Origin: Verrucomicrobiota bacterium
GTDB lineage: Bacteria; Verrucomicrobiota; Kiritimatiellia; Kiritimatiellales; Tichowtungiaceae
DNA length: 50,996 nt
Direction of reading: 5' to 3'
Assembly (NCBI GenBank): GCA_030153935.1
Contig: JASKKX010000002.1
Coordinates: forward strand, 1-50,996
Made by a program: the position numbers and the translations under genes. Shown piece by piece: positions 38,375 to 46,822 of this stretch. Position 1 is the first letter of the stretch; every line of letters begins with the position of its first letter. The notes below the pieces were generated by a model. The model was not told the DNA's origin, ran no database searches, and worked only from the letters and a program-made list of their open reading frames with translations.

Positions 38375-39244
38375 CTATTGAATCCGAACGCCTTCGGTTC
38401 CGGCAAGTTCGCGATAGGCGCGGCCCAGTTTTTTGGTAACCGGTCCGGGCATGCCGCTGCCGATCGTCCGACGGTCCAGGGCAACAACAGCGATAACTTC
38501 GGCCGCTGTTCCGGTCAGAAAAACCTCGTCGGCAGTCCACAGTTCATACCGGGTCATGACGGTCTCGGAAACCTCCATGCCCAGGTCACGGGCGGCCTTC
38601 ATCACTTTGTTGCGGGTAACGCCTTCAAGGGCGCCGCACCAAGTGGGCGGGGTTATTAATTTATTTCCTTTAACGGCAAAAACATTGTCGCCGGAAGCCT
38701 CCGCAATATATCCCTGTGCATTCAGCAGCAGACATTCGTTGACGCCGGAGTTGATCGCCTCGATCTTCGCCATGATGTTGTTGAGGTAATTCAGACTCTT
38801 GACCCGCGGACTCAGGGTTCCGGGGGAGTTGCGTGTTGTGGACGCCGTAACCAGTTTCATGCCGTTGGCGTATAGTTCGTCAGGATAGAGCTGAATGTCG
38901 GCAGCAATGATGATGACCTGTGTATTTTTGCAGAGATACGGGTTGAGACCCAGCGTACCGACGCCGCGTGTGATGACATGGCGCAGATAACCGTTTTCAA
39001 GATTGTTGGCCTTGCAGGTTTCGACTGTTGCTTTGATCAGTTCCTCTTTGGTTATCCCGGGCTCAAGCGCAATCACTTTTGCGGAGTCGAGCAGGCGCTG
39101 CATGTGTTCATCAAGAAAAGCAACGTTGTTGTCGTAGACGCGGGTGCCTTCAAACACGCCGTCACCGTACAATAAACCGTGGTCGAAAACCGAAACGACG
39201 GCGTCCTTTTCATCAACAAGATTTCCGTTTAAATAAATTTTCAT
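38375..39244 (-). CDS. ilvE: Branched-chain amino acid aminotransferase
   Basis: FDHGLLYGDGVFEGTRVYD, EASGDNVFAVKGNKLITPP, fold type IV PLP. Confidence 0.92.
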   Translation of the reverse strand: MKIYLNGNLVDEKDAVVSVFDHGLLYGDGVFEGTRVYDNNVAFLDEHMQRLLDSAKVIALEPGITKEELIKATVETCKANNLENGYLRHVITRGVGTLGLNPYLCKNTQVIIIAADIQLYPDELYANGMKLVTASTTRNSPGTLSPRVKSLNYLNNIMAKIEAINSGVNECLLLNAQGYIAEASGDNVFAVKGNKLITPPTWCGALEGVTRNKVMKAARDLGMEVSETVMTRYELWTADEVFLTGTAAEVIAVVALDRRTIGSGMPGPVTKKLGRAYRELAGTEGVRIQ

Positions 39245-39253
39245 TGTCTATTC

Positions 39254-39928
39254 CTATTCTTCCAGTTTTCCGTCTTTCAAAATTAATTCCCGCTGGCAGC
39301 GGCACGCCACTCCTTCATTGTGTGTCACCACAATCAGAGTGCGGTGTACAGATTGCGCTAAATCAAAGAGATTGTTCAATATATTTTCGCCGATATGCGA
39401 GTCCAGATTGCCGGTTGGCTCATCGGCCAGAATCAGTTCCGGGTCGTTGATCAGTGCTCTGGCAATCGCCACGCGCTGCTGTTCCCCTCCGGAAAGCTCC
39501 GCCGGACGGTGGTCCATCCGCCCGCTCAGTCCGACCTGATCCAGCAGATGTTCCGCACGCGACTTTGCATCCCGCCGGTTTCCCGCCGCCATGGCCGGCA
39601 GAAGCACATTCTGGCGAACATCCAGTTCCGGCAGCAGGTGATAGCTCTGGAAGATAAATCCGCAGCGTTTTGCACGAAAGGCCGCCCTTCCGGCAGAATT
39701 CATCCTGCCGAGGCTTGTTTTTTCAAAAAAGACGTCGCCGGCATCCGGACGGTCCAGTCCGCCGAGAATATGCATCAGGGTGCTTTTGCCCGCCCCGCTG
39801 GCTCCCATAATGGAAATCGACTCACCGCGGCGGATGGACAGGGACACTCCGTGCAGCACTTCCACCGTCCGCTTGCCGATGTGATAGGTCTTGTGCACCT
39901 CATCCGCCCGTAAAATCAGTTCACTCAT
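39254..39928 (-). CDS. lolD: Lipoprotein-releasing ABC transporter ATP-binding protein
   Basis: MGASGAGKSTLMHILGGLDRPDAG, LSGGEQQRVAIARAL. Confidence 0.9.
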   Translation of the reverse strand: MSELILRADEVHKTYHIGKRTVEVLHGVSLSIRRGESISIMGASGAGKSTLMHILGGLDRPDAGDVFFEKTSLGRMNSAGRAAFRAKRCGFIFQSYHLLPELDVRQNVLLPAMAAGNRRDAKSRAEHLLDQVGLSGRMDHRPAELSGGEQQRVAIARALINDPELILADEPTGNLDSHIGENILNNLFDLAQSVHRTLIVVTHNEGVACRCQRELILKDGKLEE

Positions 39929-41150
39929 TTCGTAAAGCCTCCACAGGTTCCAGGCGGGCCGCCCGCCAGGCGGGAATAAGGCCCGCCAATGTGCAGATGA
40001 TCATGACCGTGGCGCAAACGGTCACCACATCACCGGTGGTGGTGTGTGCCGGAATCTGACTGAGTTGATAGAGCTCTTTGGGAAGCAGATCAATACGGAA
40101 CTGCATCGAAATAAAATTCAGAAGTTCATTTCGGTAGCGCAGCGCCAACAGACCGAACCCCAGTCCGCAACCGGTTCCGATGGCCCCCTGCACCGCGCCG
40201 ATCCACAGAAAGATCCCCATGATGCGCCGACTGGAAAATCCAACTGCCTTTAAAAGCCCGATTTCATGCGTCTTCTGTACCGTCAGCGTAATCAGTGTGT
40301 TCGTAATTCCGAATGCAGCCACAATCGTGATGAAGATCAACAGGAAAAACATCATGTTTTTTTCGGTCTGGAGTGCCGTAAAAAGCTGGCGGTTCATATC
40401 GATCCATGTGCGCGTCTGAAAAAACGGCCCGAGCGCAGCGTGAATGTCCCGGGCGACCTGCGGCGCGTTCATCGGATCGTCCGTCATCACTTGGATACTG
40501 TGCACCCCCTCCTCCACATTATAAATTGAACGGGCGGTTTCGATGGAAGTCAGTACATAGCCCGAATCGAATTCCCACATCCCGACATCAAAAATGCCGC
40601 TCACCGTCAGCTCTTCCGGAAGGCGCAATTCGTCCTGCGAAACAAAGTTCTGGGGGGAGTAAACCAGTACCGCATCGCCCAGGCTGAGCCCGAGACGGAT
40701 GGCCAGATCGCGTCCGATCACAATTTCGTCATACCCGAGTGAAAAGGTTCCTTCCACGATGTGATCCGGTACTTTGCTGACAGTTCGCTCCAGTTCAGGG
40801 GCTACGCCGCGCAGAATCGGGGTTTGAACATTGTTATCCGCCTGAAGAAAAACCAGGCCTTCGAGGCCGGGAGCTGCACCGGTAATTCCTTTGATCTCTT
40901 TGATGCTGTCCAACACTTTTTCGGGATGCTGCACAATGCCGCCGGATTCCGTCACTTTGACATGCGCATTGAAACTGAGAATTTTATCGCGCCAGGTTTC
41001 ATCAAACCCGGTCATCACGGACAAAACAATGATCAACACCGCAACGCCGAGGGTAACGCCGAGCAGCGACAGCAGCGTGACAACCGAAAGGAACGACCGC
41101 TTGGGTTTCAGATATTTAAATGCCAGAAAAAGTGAAAATGATTGCTTCAT
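39921..41150 (-). CDS. lolC: Lipoprotein-releasing ABC transporter permease LolC/E
   Basis: FKYLKPKRSFLSVVTLLSLLGVTLGVAVLIIVLSVMTGF. Confidence 0.9.
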   Translation of the reverse strand: MKQSFSLFLAFKYLKPKRSFLSVVTLLSLLGVTLGVAVLIIVLSVMTGFDETWRDKILSFNAHVKVTESGGIVQHPEKVLDSIKEIKGITGAAPGLEGLVFLQADNNVQTPILRGVAPELERTVSKVPDHIVEGTFSLGYDEIVIGRDLAIRLGLSLGDAVLVYSPQNFVSQDELRLPEELTVSGIFDVGMWEFDSGYVLTSIETARSIYNVEEGVHSIQVMTDDPMNAPQVARDIHAALGPFFQTRTWIDMNRQLFTALQTEKNMMFFLLIFITIVAAFGITNTLITLTVQKTHEIGLLKAVGFSSRRIMGIFLWIGAVQGAIGTGCGLGFGLLALRYRNELLNFISMQFRIDLLPKELYQLSQIPAHTTTGDVVTVCATVMIICTLAGLIPAWRAARLEPVEALRNE

Positions 41151-41192
41151 GAATGTGAAAAATCATACGCAGGCTCCCCGAAAAAGCAATAG

Positions 41193-41237
41193 TTCCAACC
41201 CCTGGAAAAAAGACTGTGTTTTTTTCCAATATCCGGA
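41193..41237. repeat. Copy of a TTTCCAGGGNTTGGAA-type intergenic repeat with a degenerate inverted partner
   Basis: Minus strand TTTCCAGGGGTTGGAA matches TTTCCAGGGATTGGAA at 11716-11731 in 15/16 positions. Confidence 0.6.
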
Positions 41238-41448
41238 TGTGTGCAGGACTGGATTCCGAAACTTTAATTCCGCTTGATGTTCCAGATTTGCTGACGGGAT
41301 ATCTATGATCAGAGCTGCCAGACCCATGCGCAGCATCCGCATTACACCATGAGGAAAAAGCCAGGCGACCGGATGCAGATTGCCGCGGAGAATCCGATCC
41401 AGAAAAACAGGGCAACAATCCATTGCGGCAAGGCACTGAACGGCTGTT

Positions 41449-42780
41449 TCATGATGATGTCTCCTGAGAATCAACCCATGTTCCGATCAGTGAAAACGGG
41501 CCGGTCCAATCGATCCGGATATTCATGAGCTGCCCGAGGCAGTCCCCGTTATATTCGAAAAAGACCAGTTTATTGTGCGGGGTGCGTCCGCGCCAGCGGT
41601 TTTTGTTTTCCTGAAATTCCTCTACCAGCACCTCCACGGTCTGCCCGAAAAGCTCTGCCGACTTTCCGGCATTGATCCGGGCCGTCAATTCATCGAGCCG
41701 GATGCGGCGGTTCTCTTTTTCCTCTTCCGGAACATCGTCTTTCATTTTGGAAGAAAGCGTGCGGGGGCGCGGCGAATATTTGGCGATATGCACCAGATCC
41801 AGCTGCAACTCCTCCAACAGCTTCAGGGTTTCCATGAAATCCTCTTCTGTCTCGCCGGGATAGCCGACAATTACATCGGTATTGATTGAGGCATCCGGAA
41901 TCCACTTCCGAATATTGGAAATAATATCGCGATATTCCTGCTGCGTATAGCCGCGGCGCATCGATTCGAGGATGCGGTCACTCCCCGCTTGAAACGGAAT
42001 TTCAAAGTACGGGCAGACTTTTTCGGTTTCAGCCACGGCGCGAATCAGCTCTTCATCGATGTAGGCCGGATGACTGGTAAGAAAGCGAACGCGGTGAAGT
42101 CCATCGATTTTCGCCACTTCCTTCAGAAGCCATGCGAGATGAAGGCCTTCTTCCAGATCAAATCCGTAGCGATCGACGATCTGCCCGAGCAGATTGACCT
42201 CTTTGATGCCCTGCGCGGCCAGTGCGCGCACTTCACTGAGGATCTCTTCCGGGGCGCGACTGCGGTCCGGGCCGCGGCGGTATGGGATGATACAGTAGGA
42301 ACAGGCGTGTGAGCAACCGAGCGTGACCGGAACAAAGGCCGTAATCGCTTTTTCGCGGTTGACGGCAGGAAGCCGGTAGTCTGCCAGTTCAAGCTGCGCG
42401 CGATTGAGGTGGCTGTAGGCATCGTGCTGCAGAATAAAATCGATCAGTACATCGGTTTGCGAAGGCGCCATGAAAACATCGACGAAGGGAAACTGTTGCG
42501 CCAGATCCTCCGCTTCGCGTTTTCCGACCATGCAGCCCATCAGCGCGATGATCATGCCGGGGCGGCGGGCGTTTTTCACGCCGCCGAGGTCGGTGAGCTT
42601 GGCAACGGCCTTGTCCTCCGGCTGCTGTCGCACCACGCAGGTGTTAAGCACGGCAATATCCGCCTCCATCGCCGGTCGGGTTTCCACGAACCCCAGGGCT
42701 TCCAGCTGCGAAGCGAGATGACGTGAATCGGCTTCGTTCATCTGACAGCCGATGGTCCAGATATGATACGTTCCGGTCAT
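41449..42780 (-). CDS. miaB: tRNA-2-methylthio-N6-dimethylallyladenosine synthase
   Basis: TIGCQMNEADS, GCSHACSYCIIPYRRG, TRAM-like C-terminus. Confidence 0.94.
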   Translation of the reverse strand: MTGTYHIWTIGCQMNEADSRHLASQLEALGFVETRPAMEADIAVLNTCVVRQQPEDKAVAKLTDLGGVKNARRPGMIIALMGCMVGKREAEDLAQQFPFVDVFMAPSQTDVLIDFILQHDAYSHLNRAQLELADYRLPAVNREKAITAFVPVTLGCSHACSYCIIPYRRGPDRSRAPEEILSEVRALAAQGIKEVNLLGQIVDRYGFDLEEGLHLAWLLKEVAKIDGLHRVRFLTSHPAYIDEELIRAVAETEKVCPYFEIPFQAGSDRILESMRRGYTQQEYRDIISNIRKWIPDASINTDVIVGYPGETEEDFMETLKLLEELQLDLVHIAKYSPRPRTLSSKMKDDVPEEEKENRRIRLDELTARINAGKSAELFGQTVEVLVEEFQENKNRWRGRTPHNKLVFFEYNGDCLGQLMNIRIDWTGPFSLIGTWVDSQETSS

Positions 42781-42984
42781 GAATTAAAAATCCTTCTATT
42801 CATTGAAACACAGCTGACGGACGGCATCTGTCCATCAAATATTCCCCTGCACAAATCCCGACGCAAAGCCGGAAGCTAAACTGTGCGCGCTACTCATAAG
42901 ATATTTGACAGGCTGTTTAAATCTCAACAGAATAAAAAACATCAGTCCATATAATATCGGCGGTAAAAACAAGGAAATTGAGAA

Positions 42985-43290
42985 ATGATAAACGTTGTTG
43001 CATCCATACATGTTAAAGAGGGCAAAGTGTCCAGGTTTCTTGGGATTTTCAAAGATAATGTTCCCAATGTCCTTAAAGAAGAGGGGTGCATAGACTATGT
43101 TCCCACGGTGGATGCGCCGACCGGACTGCCTCCTCAGGAACTGCAGGAAAACAGGGTCGTCATTCTTGAAAAATGGGAAAGCATCGACGCCCTGAAGGCC
43201 CATATGAAAACTCCGCATATGCTTGCCTATAGGGAAAAAGTTAAAGATCTTATTGAAAAAATGTCCCTTAACGTACTGCAGGAAGCCTGA
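42985..43290 (+). CDS. Putative quinol monooxygenase (ABM domain)
   Basis: MINVVASIHVKEGKVSRFL...EEGCIDYVPTVD...VVILEKWESIDALKAHMKTPHM. Confidence 0.88.
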   Translation: MINVVASIHVKEGKVSRFLGIFKDNVPNVLKEEGCIDYVPTVDAPTGLPPQELQENRVVILEKWESIDALKAHMKTPHMLAYREKVKDLIEKMSLNVLQEA

Positions 43291-43439
43291 TCGTTCCGCT
43301 CAGATAAAGCCAGTTCCAAATAGTCCCGAATCGATTTTTGTGACCGCGTGACAGTGCAGGCAACTGAAACGCTTTCCCGCATATTGTCTAGACGCGGACA
43401 ACGGTTTTCAAACCACTTACTGATCCGTTCAGGTGAATT

Positions 43440-43753
43440 CCACGACGCTTTCATATCGAGAAATCCGGGGACGAGTTCTACCCCTCCCCACTCCGGCGCT
43501 GGCCACCCGGTCATGTCCCGCCGGATAACTCCGAGACCAAGAAACAGGGGGTCTTGCGCACCTCTTCTGCCAGGGGTTTGACGGCTTTACTCCGATCGCC
43601 GCCTATCTGGCCCTGAAGGGGTGGCTGCTGGAGATCGGGCACCGCGAGGGCTCCCGGCACAGCTGGAAGAGCTTTTTCCCCTCTCTTGCCCGGGTACTGC
43701 ACAACGTGCCGATTCATTTATTCAAGTTTGACACCATACGACCCTGGATCTAA
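43440..43753 (+). pseudogene. Degraded IS1380-like transposase fragment
   Basis: PPDNSETKKQGVL and, after a frameshift, CQGFDGFTPIAAYLALKGWLLEIGHREGSRHSWKSFFPSLARVL. Confidence 0.6.
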
Positions 43754-43787
43754 TTTATTCATGAAAGCAGTGGTCAAAGGAGGCAGT

Positions 43788-44276
43788 ATGCGCAGATTTA
43801 CGATACTCCTGATCTCGGTATTTTTATTTGCGGCGGTCCAGGCGGGCTCTCTGCAGATTAACGGAGTAAAAATACAGCTTTCCGATGAGACTGCCATTGC
43901 CCTGTATCTTCCTCAGGGCGGGTTCCATCTGATGGATGTTGTTCCCGGAAAAATTTCCCGCGACAGATTCGAACGAATTGCTCAGATCGGAAATATTTCA
44001 ATCTCCTATGACACACTCGGACGAGTCGAAAAAATCGGTAAAAATACGATTACCTATGATACACTGGGACGGGTCGGGCAGATCGGAAGCCTCGAAGTGA
44101 TTTATGATTCATTCGGAAGAATCAGCCGGATCGGAACTGCTGTTGTTTCCTACGACATGTTCGGTCGGATTAATAAAATCGGAGAAACACAGATTTCCTA
44201 TGATTCTTTCGGTCGGATTGACAACGTTCAGGGAGATACAGAATTTCCCCTCAGTATTCTCATCCATTTCAATTAA
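43788..44276 (+). CDS. Secreted YD/RHS-like short-repeat protein
   Basis: SD AAAGGAGG, signal peptide RRFTILLISVFLFAAVQAG, then repeated [IV]xYDxxGR[IV]xxIG. Confidence 0.8.
   Translation: MRRFTILLISVFLFAAVQAGSLQINGVKIQLSDETAIALYLPQGGFHLMDVVPGKISRDRFERIAQIGNISISYDTLGRVEKIGKNTITYDTLGRVGQIGSLEVIYDSFGRISRIGTAVVSYDMFGRINKIGETQISYDSFGRIDNVQGDTEFPLSILIHFN
44001..44240 (+). repeat. Five in-phase 48-bp coding repeats (16 aa each)
   Basis: ISYDTLGRVEKIGKNT / ITYDTLGRVGQIGSLE / VIYDSFGRISRIGTAV / VSYDMFGRINKIGETQ / ISYDSFGRIDNVQGDT. Confidence 0.9.
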
Positions 44277-44373
44277 TGCGGTTGAGATCAACGTTACCCA
44301 CCGGGAACGCAGCCTTTAACAGGCTCAAAGATCATAATTGATCGATGGATCCTGTCTGAATTCTCAAAAAAAA

Positions 44374-44771
44374 TGCAGGCAGAGCGGTAAGCCGGATTCT
44401 GTTCTCCCGAAGGAGTCAGCCATTTATCTAATGCGATCAACCCGGAACTCAAGCGGAGCGGGCAGCTCCTTGTTCCCTATTTGATCTTGCTCCGGACGGG
44501 GTTTACCCTGCCTCCGCGGTTACCCTTGGAGCGGTGGGCTCTTACCCCACCATTTCACCCTTACCAGTCGGCGAAGCCGACATTTGAAATTTCAACTCTG
44601 AAATCTCAGATGCCGCCCGGAGGCGGCTGGCGGTCTGTTTTCTGTGGCACTTTCCATCCCCGGCAATCTCGCACCGGGGTTCCCGCGTTAACCACGGAAC
44701 GTCCTGCCCTGCGGAGTCCGGACTTTCCTCCCTTTGGCGAACCAAAGAGCGGCCGATACACTCTGCCTGCA
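44374..44771 (-). ncRNA. rnpB: RNase P RNA (bacterial class A)
   Basis: Minus strand GGAGGAAAGTCCGGACTCC, GGTGAAATGGTGGGGTAAGAGCCCACCG, GGGTAAACCCCGTCCGGAGCAAG, AGATAAATGGC, GAACAGAATCCGGCTTAC; P1 arms TGCAGGCAGAG/CTCTGCCTGCA. Confidence 0.95.
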
Positions 44772-44822
44772 AACGGGGAACATACGCGACGGGTCCCGCC
44801 GCGGCGAGCAGTTTTTTCTTCT

Positions 44823-44856
44823 GTTTTTCGTGTCTTTCATGTCGCCGGGGGTTAAC
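44823..44856 (+). repeat. Dispersed CGTGTCTTTC..GGTTAAC element upstream of the Mur ligase gene
   Basis: GTTTTTCGTGTCTTTCATGTCGCCGGGGGTTAAC, similar to 48963-48999. Confidence 0.55.
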
Positions 44857-44868
44857 AATCTCGACTGC

Positions 44869-46077
44869 ATGAATGGTAAAAAAATTCACTTCATCGGCAT
44901 CGGAGGGACCGGAATGAACGGCGCCGCCCAGCTGGCGGCACAGGCCGGATATTCCGTTTCCGGCTCCGACCGGGCACCAGGACTGGAGATTTTCAAGACG
45001 CTGGAAAATTCCGGCATCCGCATCGTTCCGCAGGACGGCTCGGGGATTTCCACAGAAATCGGCGCGGTGGTCTACAGCACCGCCATTGAACAGAATAACC
45101 CGGATCTCGTTCGGGCGCGCGAACTCGGCCTTCCCCTGCTCCACCGTGCCGATATGCTGGCGCGGCTCTGTAAGGGCAAAGAGGTGATTGCCGTCGCCGG
45201 AACCGCCGGCAAGTCTACCGTAACCGGGATGCTCGGATGGATTTTCCAATGCCTGGGAAAAGATCCAACCATTTACTGCGGCGCGCGCATGAACAACTTC
45301 GGCGCCTGGATTCGATCCGGAAAATCCAGTCTCTGGATTCTTGAGGCCGACGAAAGCGACCGCTCATTCCTTACATTTCATCCGCGCCATGCGGTCATCA
45401 CGAATATTTCCGAAGATCATTTTGGACTTTCCGAAGTCCGTAAACTGTTTGCACAGTTTAAAACCCAGGTCAGCGGAATCGTCATAGAACAGCCCGAACC
45501 CTTCCGGGAACTGGAGAAAACCGTTTCACTGCCCGGGAAACACAATCTGGAAAATGCGGCCAACGCGCTGACGCTCTGCAAGGCCCTTGGACTCGATATG
45601 CAAAACTGCATCGCCGCGCTCGCAACGTTCAACGGGATTGAACGGCGGCTGGAGCGGATCGGTCCGCTGGTGATCGACGACTTCGCGCACAGCCCCGTCA
45701 AAATCGCCGCCGCGCTCGAAGCCGTTTCCGGAGAATTCCCCGCCTTTTCCGTTTACTGGCGCCCGCACGGCTACACCCCGCTTTTCCAAGGGCGGGAAGG
45801 CCTCCGGAAGGTTTTCTGCGATTTTTTCAGTACTCATGCGGCATGCCGGCTGTTCATTCTTCCGGTTTACTATGCAGGGGGAACCGTGGAGAAAAAAATC
45901 ACCTCAGAACAGTTTGTCGAACAACTGGCCGCCGCCGGAGTCCCTGCCGAGTTCGTCGAGAGTTTCCAAACGCTGGAAACCCGGCTTCGGGAAGAAAACC
46001 TCCCGGTACTCGGCATGGGCGCGCGCGATCCGGAGCTGCCTGAATTCGCCCGGCGCATTGCAAAAGTTATCTGTTAA
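44869..46077 (+). CDS. Mur ligase family protein (MurC/Mpl-like)
   Basis: HFIGIGGTGMNGAAQLA, AVAGTAGKSTVTGML, ILEADESDRSFL, HNLENAANAL; start moved downstream of rnpB. Confidence 0.88.
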   Translation: MNGKKIHFIGIGGTGMNGAAQLAAQAGYSVSGSDRAPGLEIFKTLENSGIRIVPQDGSGISTEIGAVVYSTAIEQNNPDLVRARELGLPLLHRADMLARLCKGKEVIAVAGTAGKSTVTGMLGWIFQCLGKDPTIYCGARMNNFGAWIRSGKSSLWILEADESDRSFLTFHPRHAVITNISEDHFGLSEVRKLFAQFKTQVSGIVIEQPEPFRELEKTVSLPGKHNLENAANALTLCKALGLDMQNCIAALATFNGIERRLERIGPLVIDDFAHSPVKIAAALEAVSGEFPAFSVYWRPHGYTPLFQGREGLRKVFCDFFSTHAACRLFILPVYYAGGTVEKKITSEQFVEQLAAAGVPAEFVESFQTLETRLREENLPVLGMGARDPELPEFARRIAKVIC

Positions 46078-46150
46078 AAGTTATTTGTTATCAGAAGCTC
46101 GAAAAACTACTATTCCCCTCCGATTCCCGTGAACCACTAACCGATACCTG
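46067..46150. repeat. Degenerate GTTATC(AG)/CTGATAAC repeats 5' of the EfpL-like gene
   Basis: GTTATCTGTTAAAAGTTATTTGTTATCAG ... AACCGATACCTGACAA. Confidence 0.4.
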
Positions 46151-46155
46151 ACAAT

Positions 46156-46722
46156 ATGATTAAAGCCTCCGACCTGAAAAAGTCCTCTGTGATCGACATT
46201 GACGGCACGCCTCACTGTGTCGAAAAAATCAGCATCCATGCCCCGACCGCCCGGGGCGGCAACACGCTTTACAAAGTCCGGTTCCGCAACGTCTCCACCC
46301 GAGCGAAAGTCGACAAAACCTATAAGGGGGGCGATGCCCTGCAGGAAGCTTTTTTTGAAACGCGGGAAGTCCAGTATCTCTATAAGACCGGCGACCGCTA
46401 TGCGTTTATGGATGTGGAATCTTTTGATCAGTTTGAACTGACCGAAGAAGAGATCGAAGACGTTCTCCCTTTTCTGATTGAGGACATGGAAGGAATTACG
46501 GCGCTGACCGCCGACGAAAAAGTGCTCGCGGTCCGCCTGCCGCCGACCATTGATCTGAAAATCACGGAATGCTCCCCCTCCATGAAAGGCGCCTCGGCCA
46601 CCGCCCGTTATAAACCGGCCACGTTGGTCACCGGACTGATTGTTCAGGTTCCGGAATACATCGCCCCGGGCGACATCATCCGGGTGGATACCCAGGAACG
46701 CACCTATCTCGCACGGGTGTAA
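46156..46722 (+). CDS. efpL: Elongation factor P-like protein (YeiP/EfpL type)
   Basis: IDGTPHCVEKISIHAPTARGGNTLYKVRFRNVSTRAK, TARG loop characteristic of YeiP/EfpL. Confidence 0.83.
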   Translation: MIKASDLKKSSVIDIDGTPHCVEKISIHAPTARGGNTLYKVRFRNVSTRAKVDKTYKGGDALQEAFFETREVQYLYKTGDRYAFMDVESFDQFELTEEEIEDVLPFLIEDMEGITALTADEKVLAVRLPPTIDLKITECSPSMKGASATARYKPATLVTGLIVQVPEYIAPGDIIRVDTQERTYLARV

Positions 46723-46725
46723 CAC

Positions 46726-46815
46726 GTTATCAGAAAGGAGAGAGAGTTATCAAAAGTCAGGGACTGGTTATCGGAAATTTTTTCCTGATAATTGTCACCG
46801 ATTAACTGATAACCG
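46726..46815. repeat. Degenerate GTTATC/GATAAC repeats 3' of the EfpL-like gene
   Basis: GTTATCAG, GTTATCAA, GTTATCGG then CTGATAAT, CTGATAAC. Confidence 0.4.
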
Positions 46816-46822
46816 CCAGCCC

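Noticed and set aside
42835-43218. 127-aa minus-strand ORF
   Set aside because: Mostly antisense to the ABM monooxygenase gene; no domain
44734-44868. N-terminal extension of the Mur ligase ORF
   Set aside because: Would overlap the 5' end of rnpB on the opposite strand; homology begins at MNGKKIHFIGIGGTGM (44869)
44542-45249. 235-aa minus-strand ORF
   Set aside because: Overlaps rnpB and is antisense to the Mur ligase gene; the region is explained by RNase P RNA
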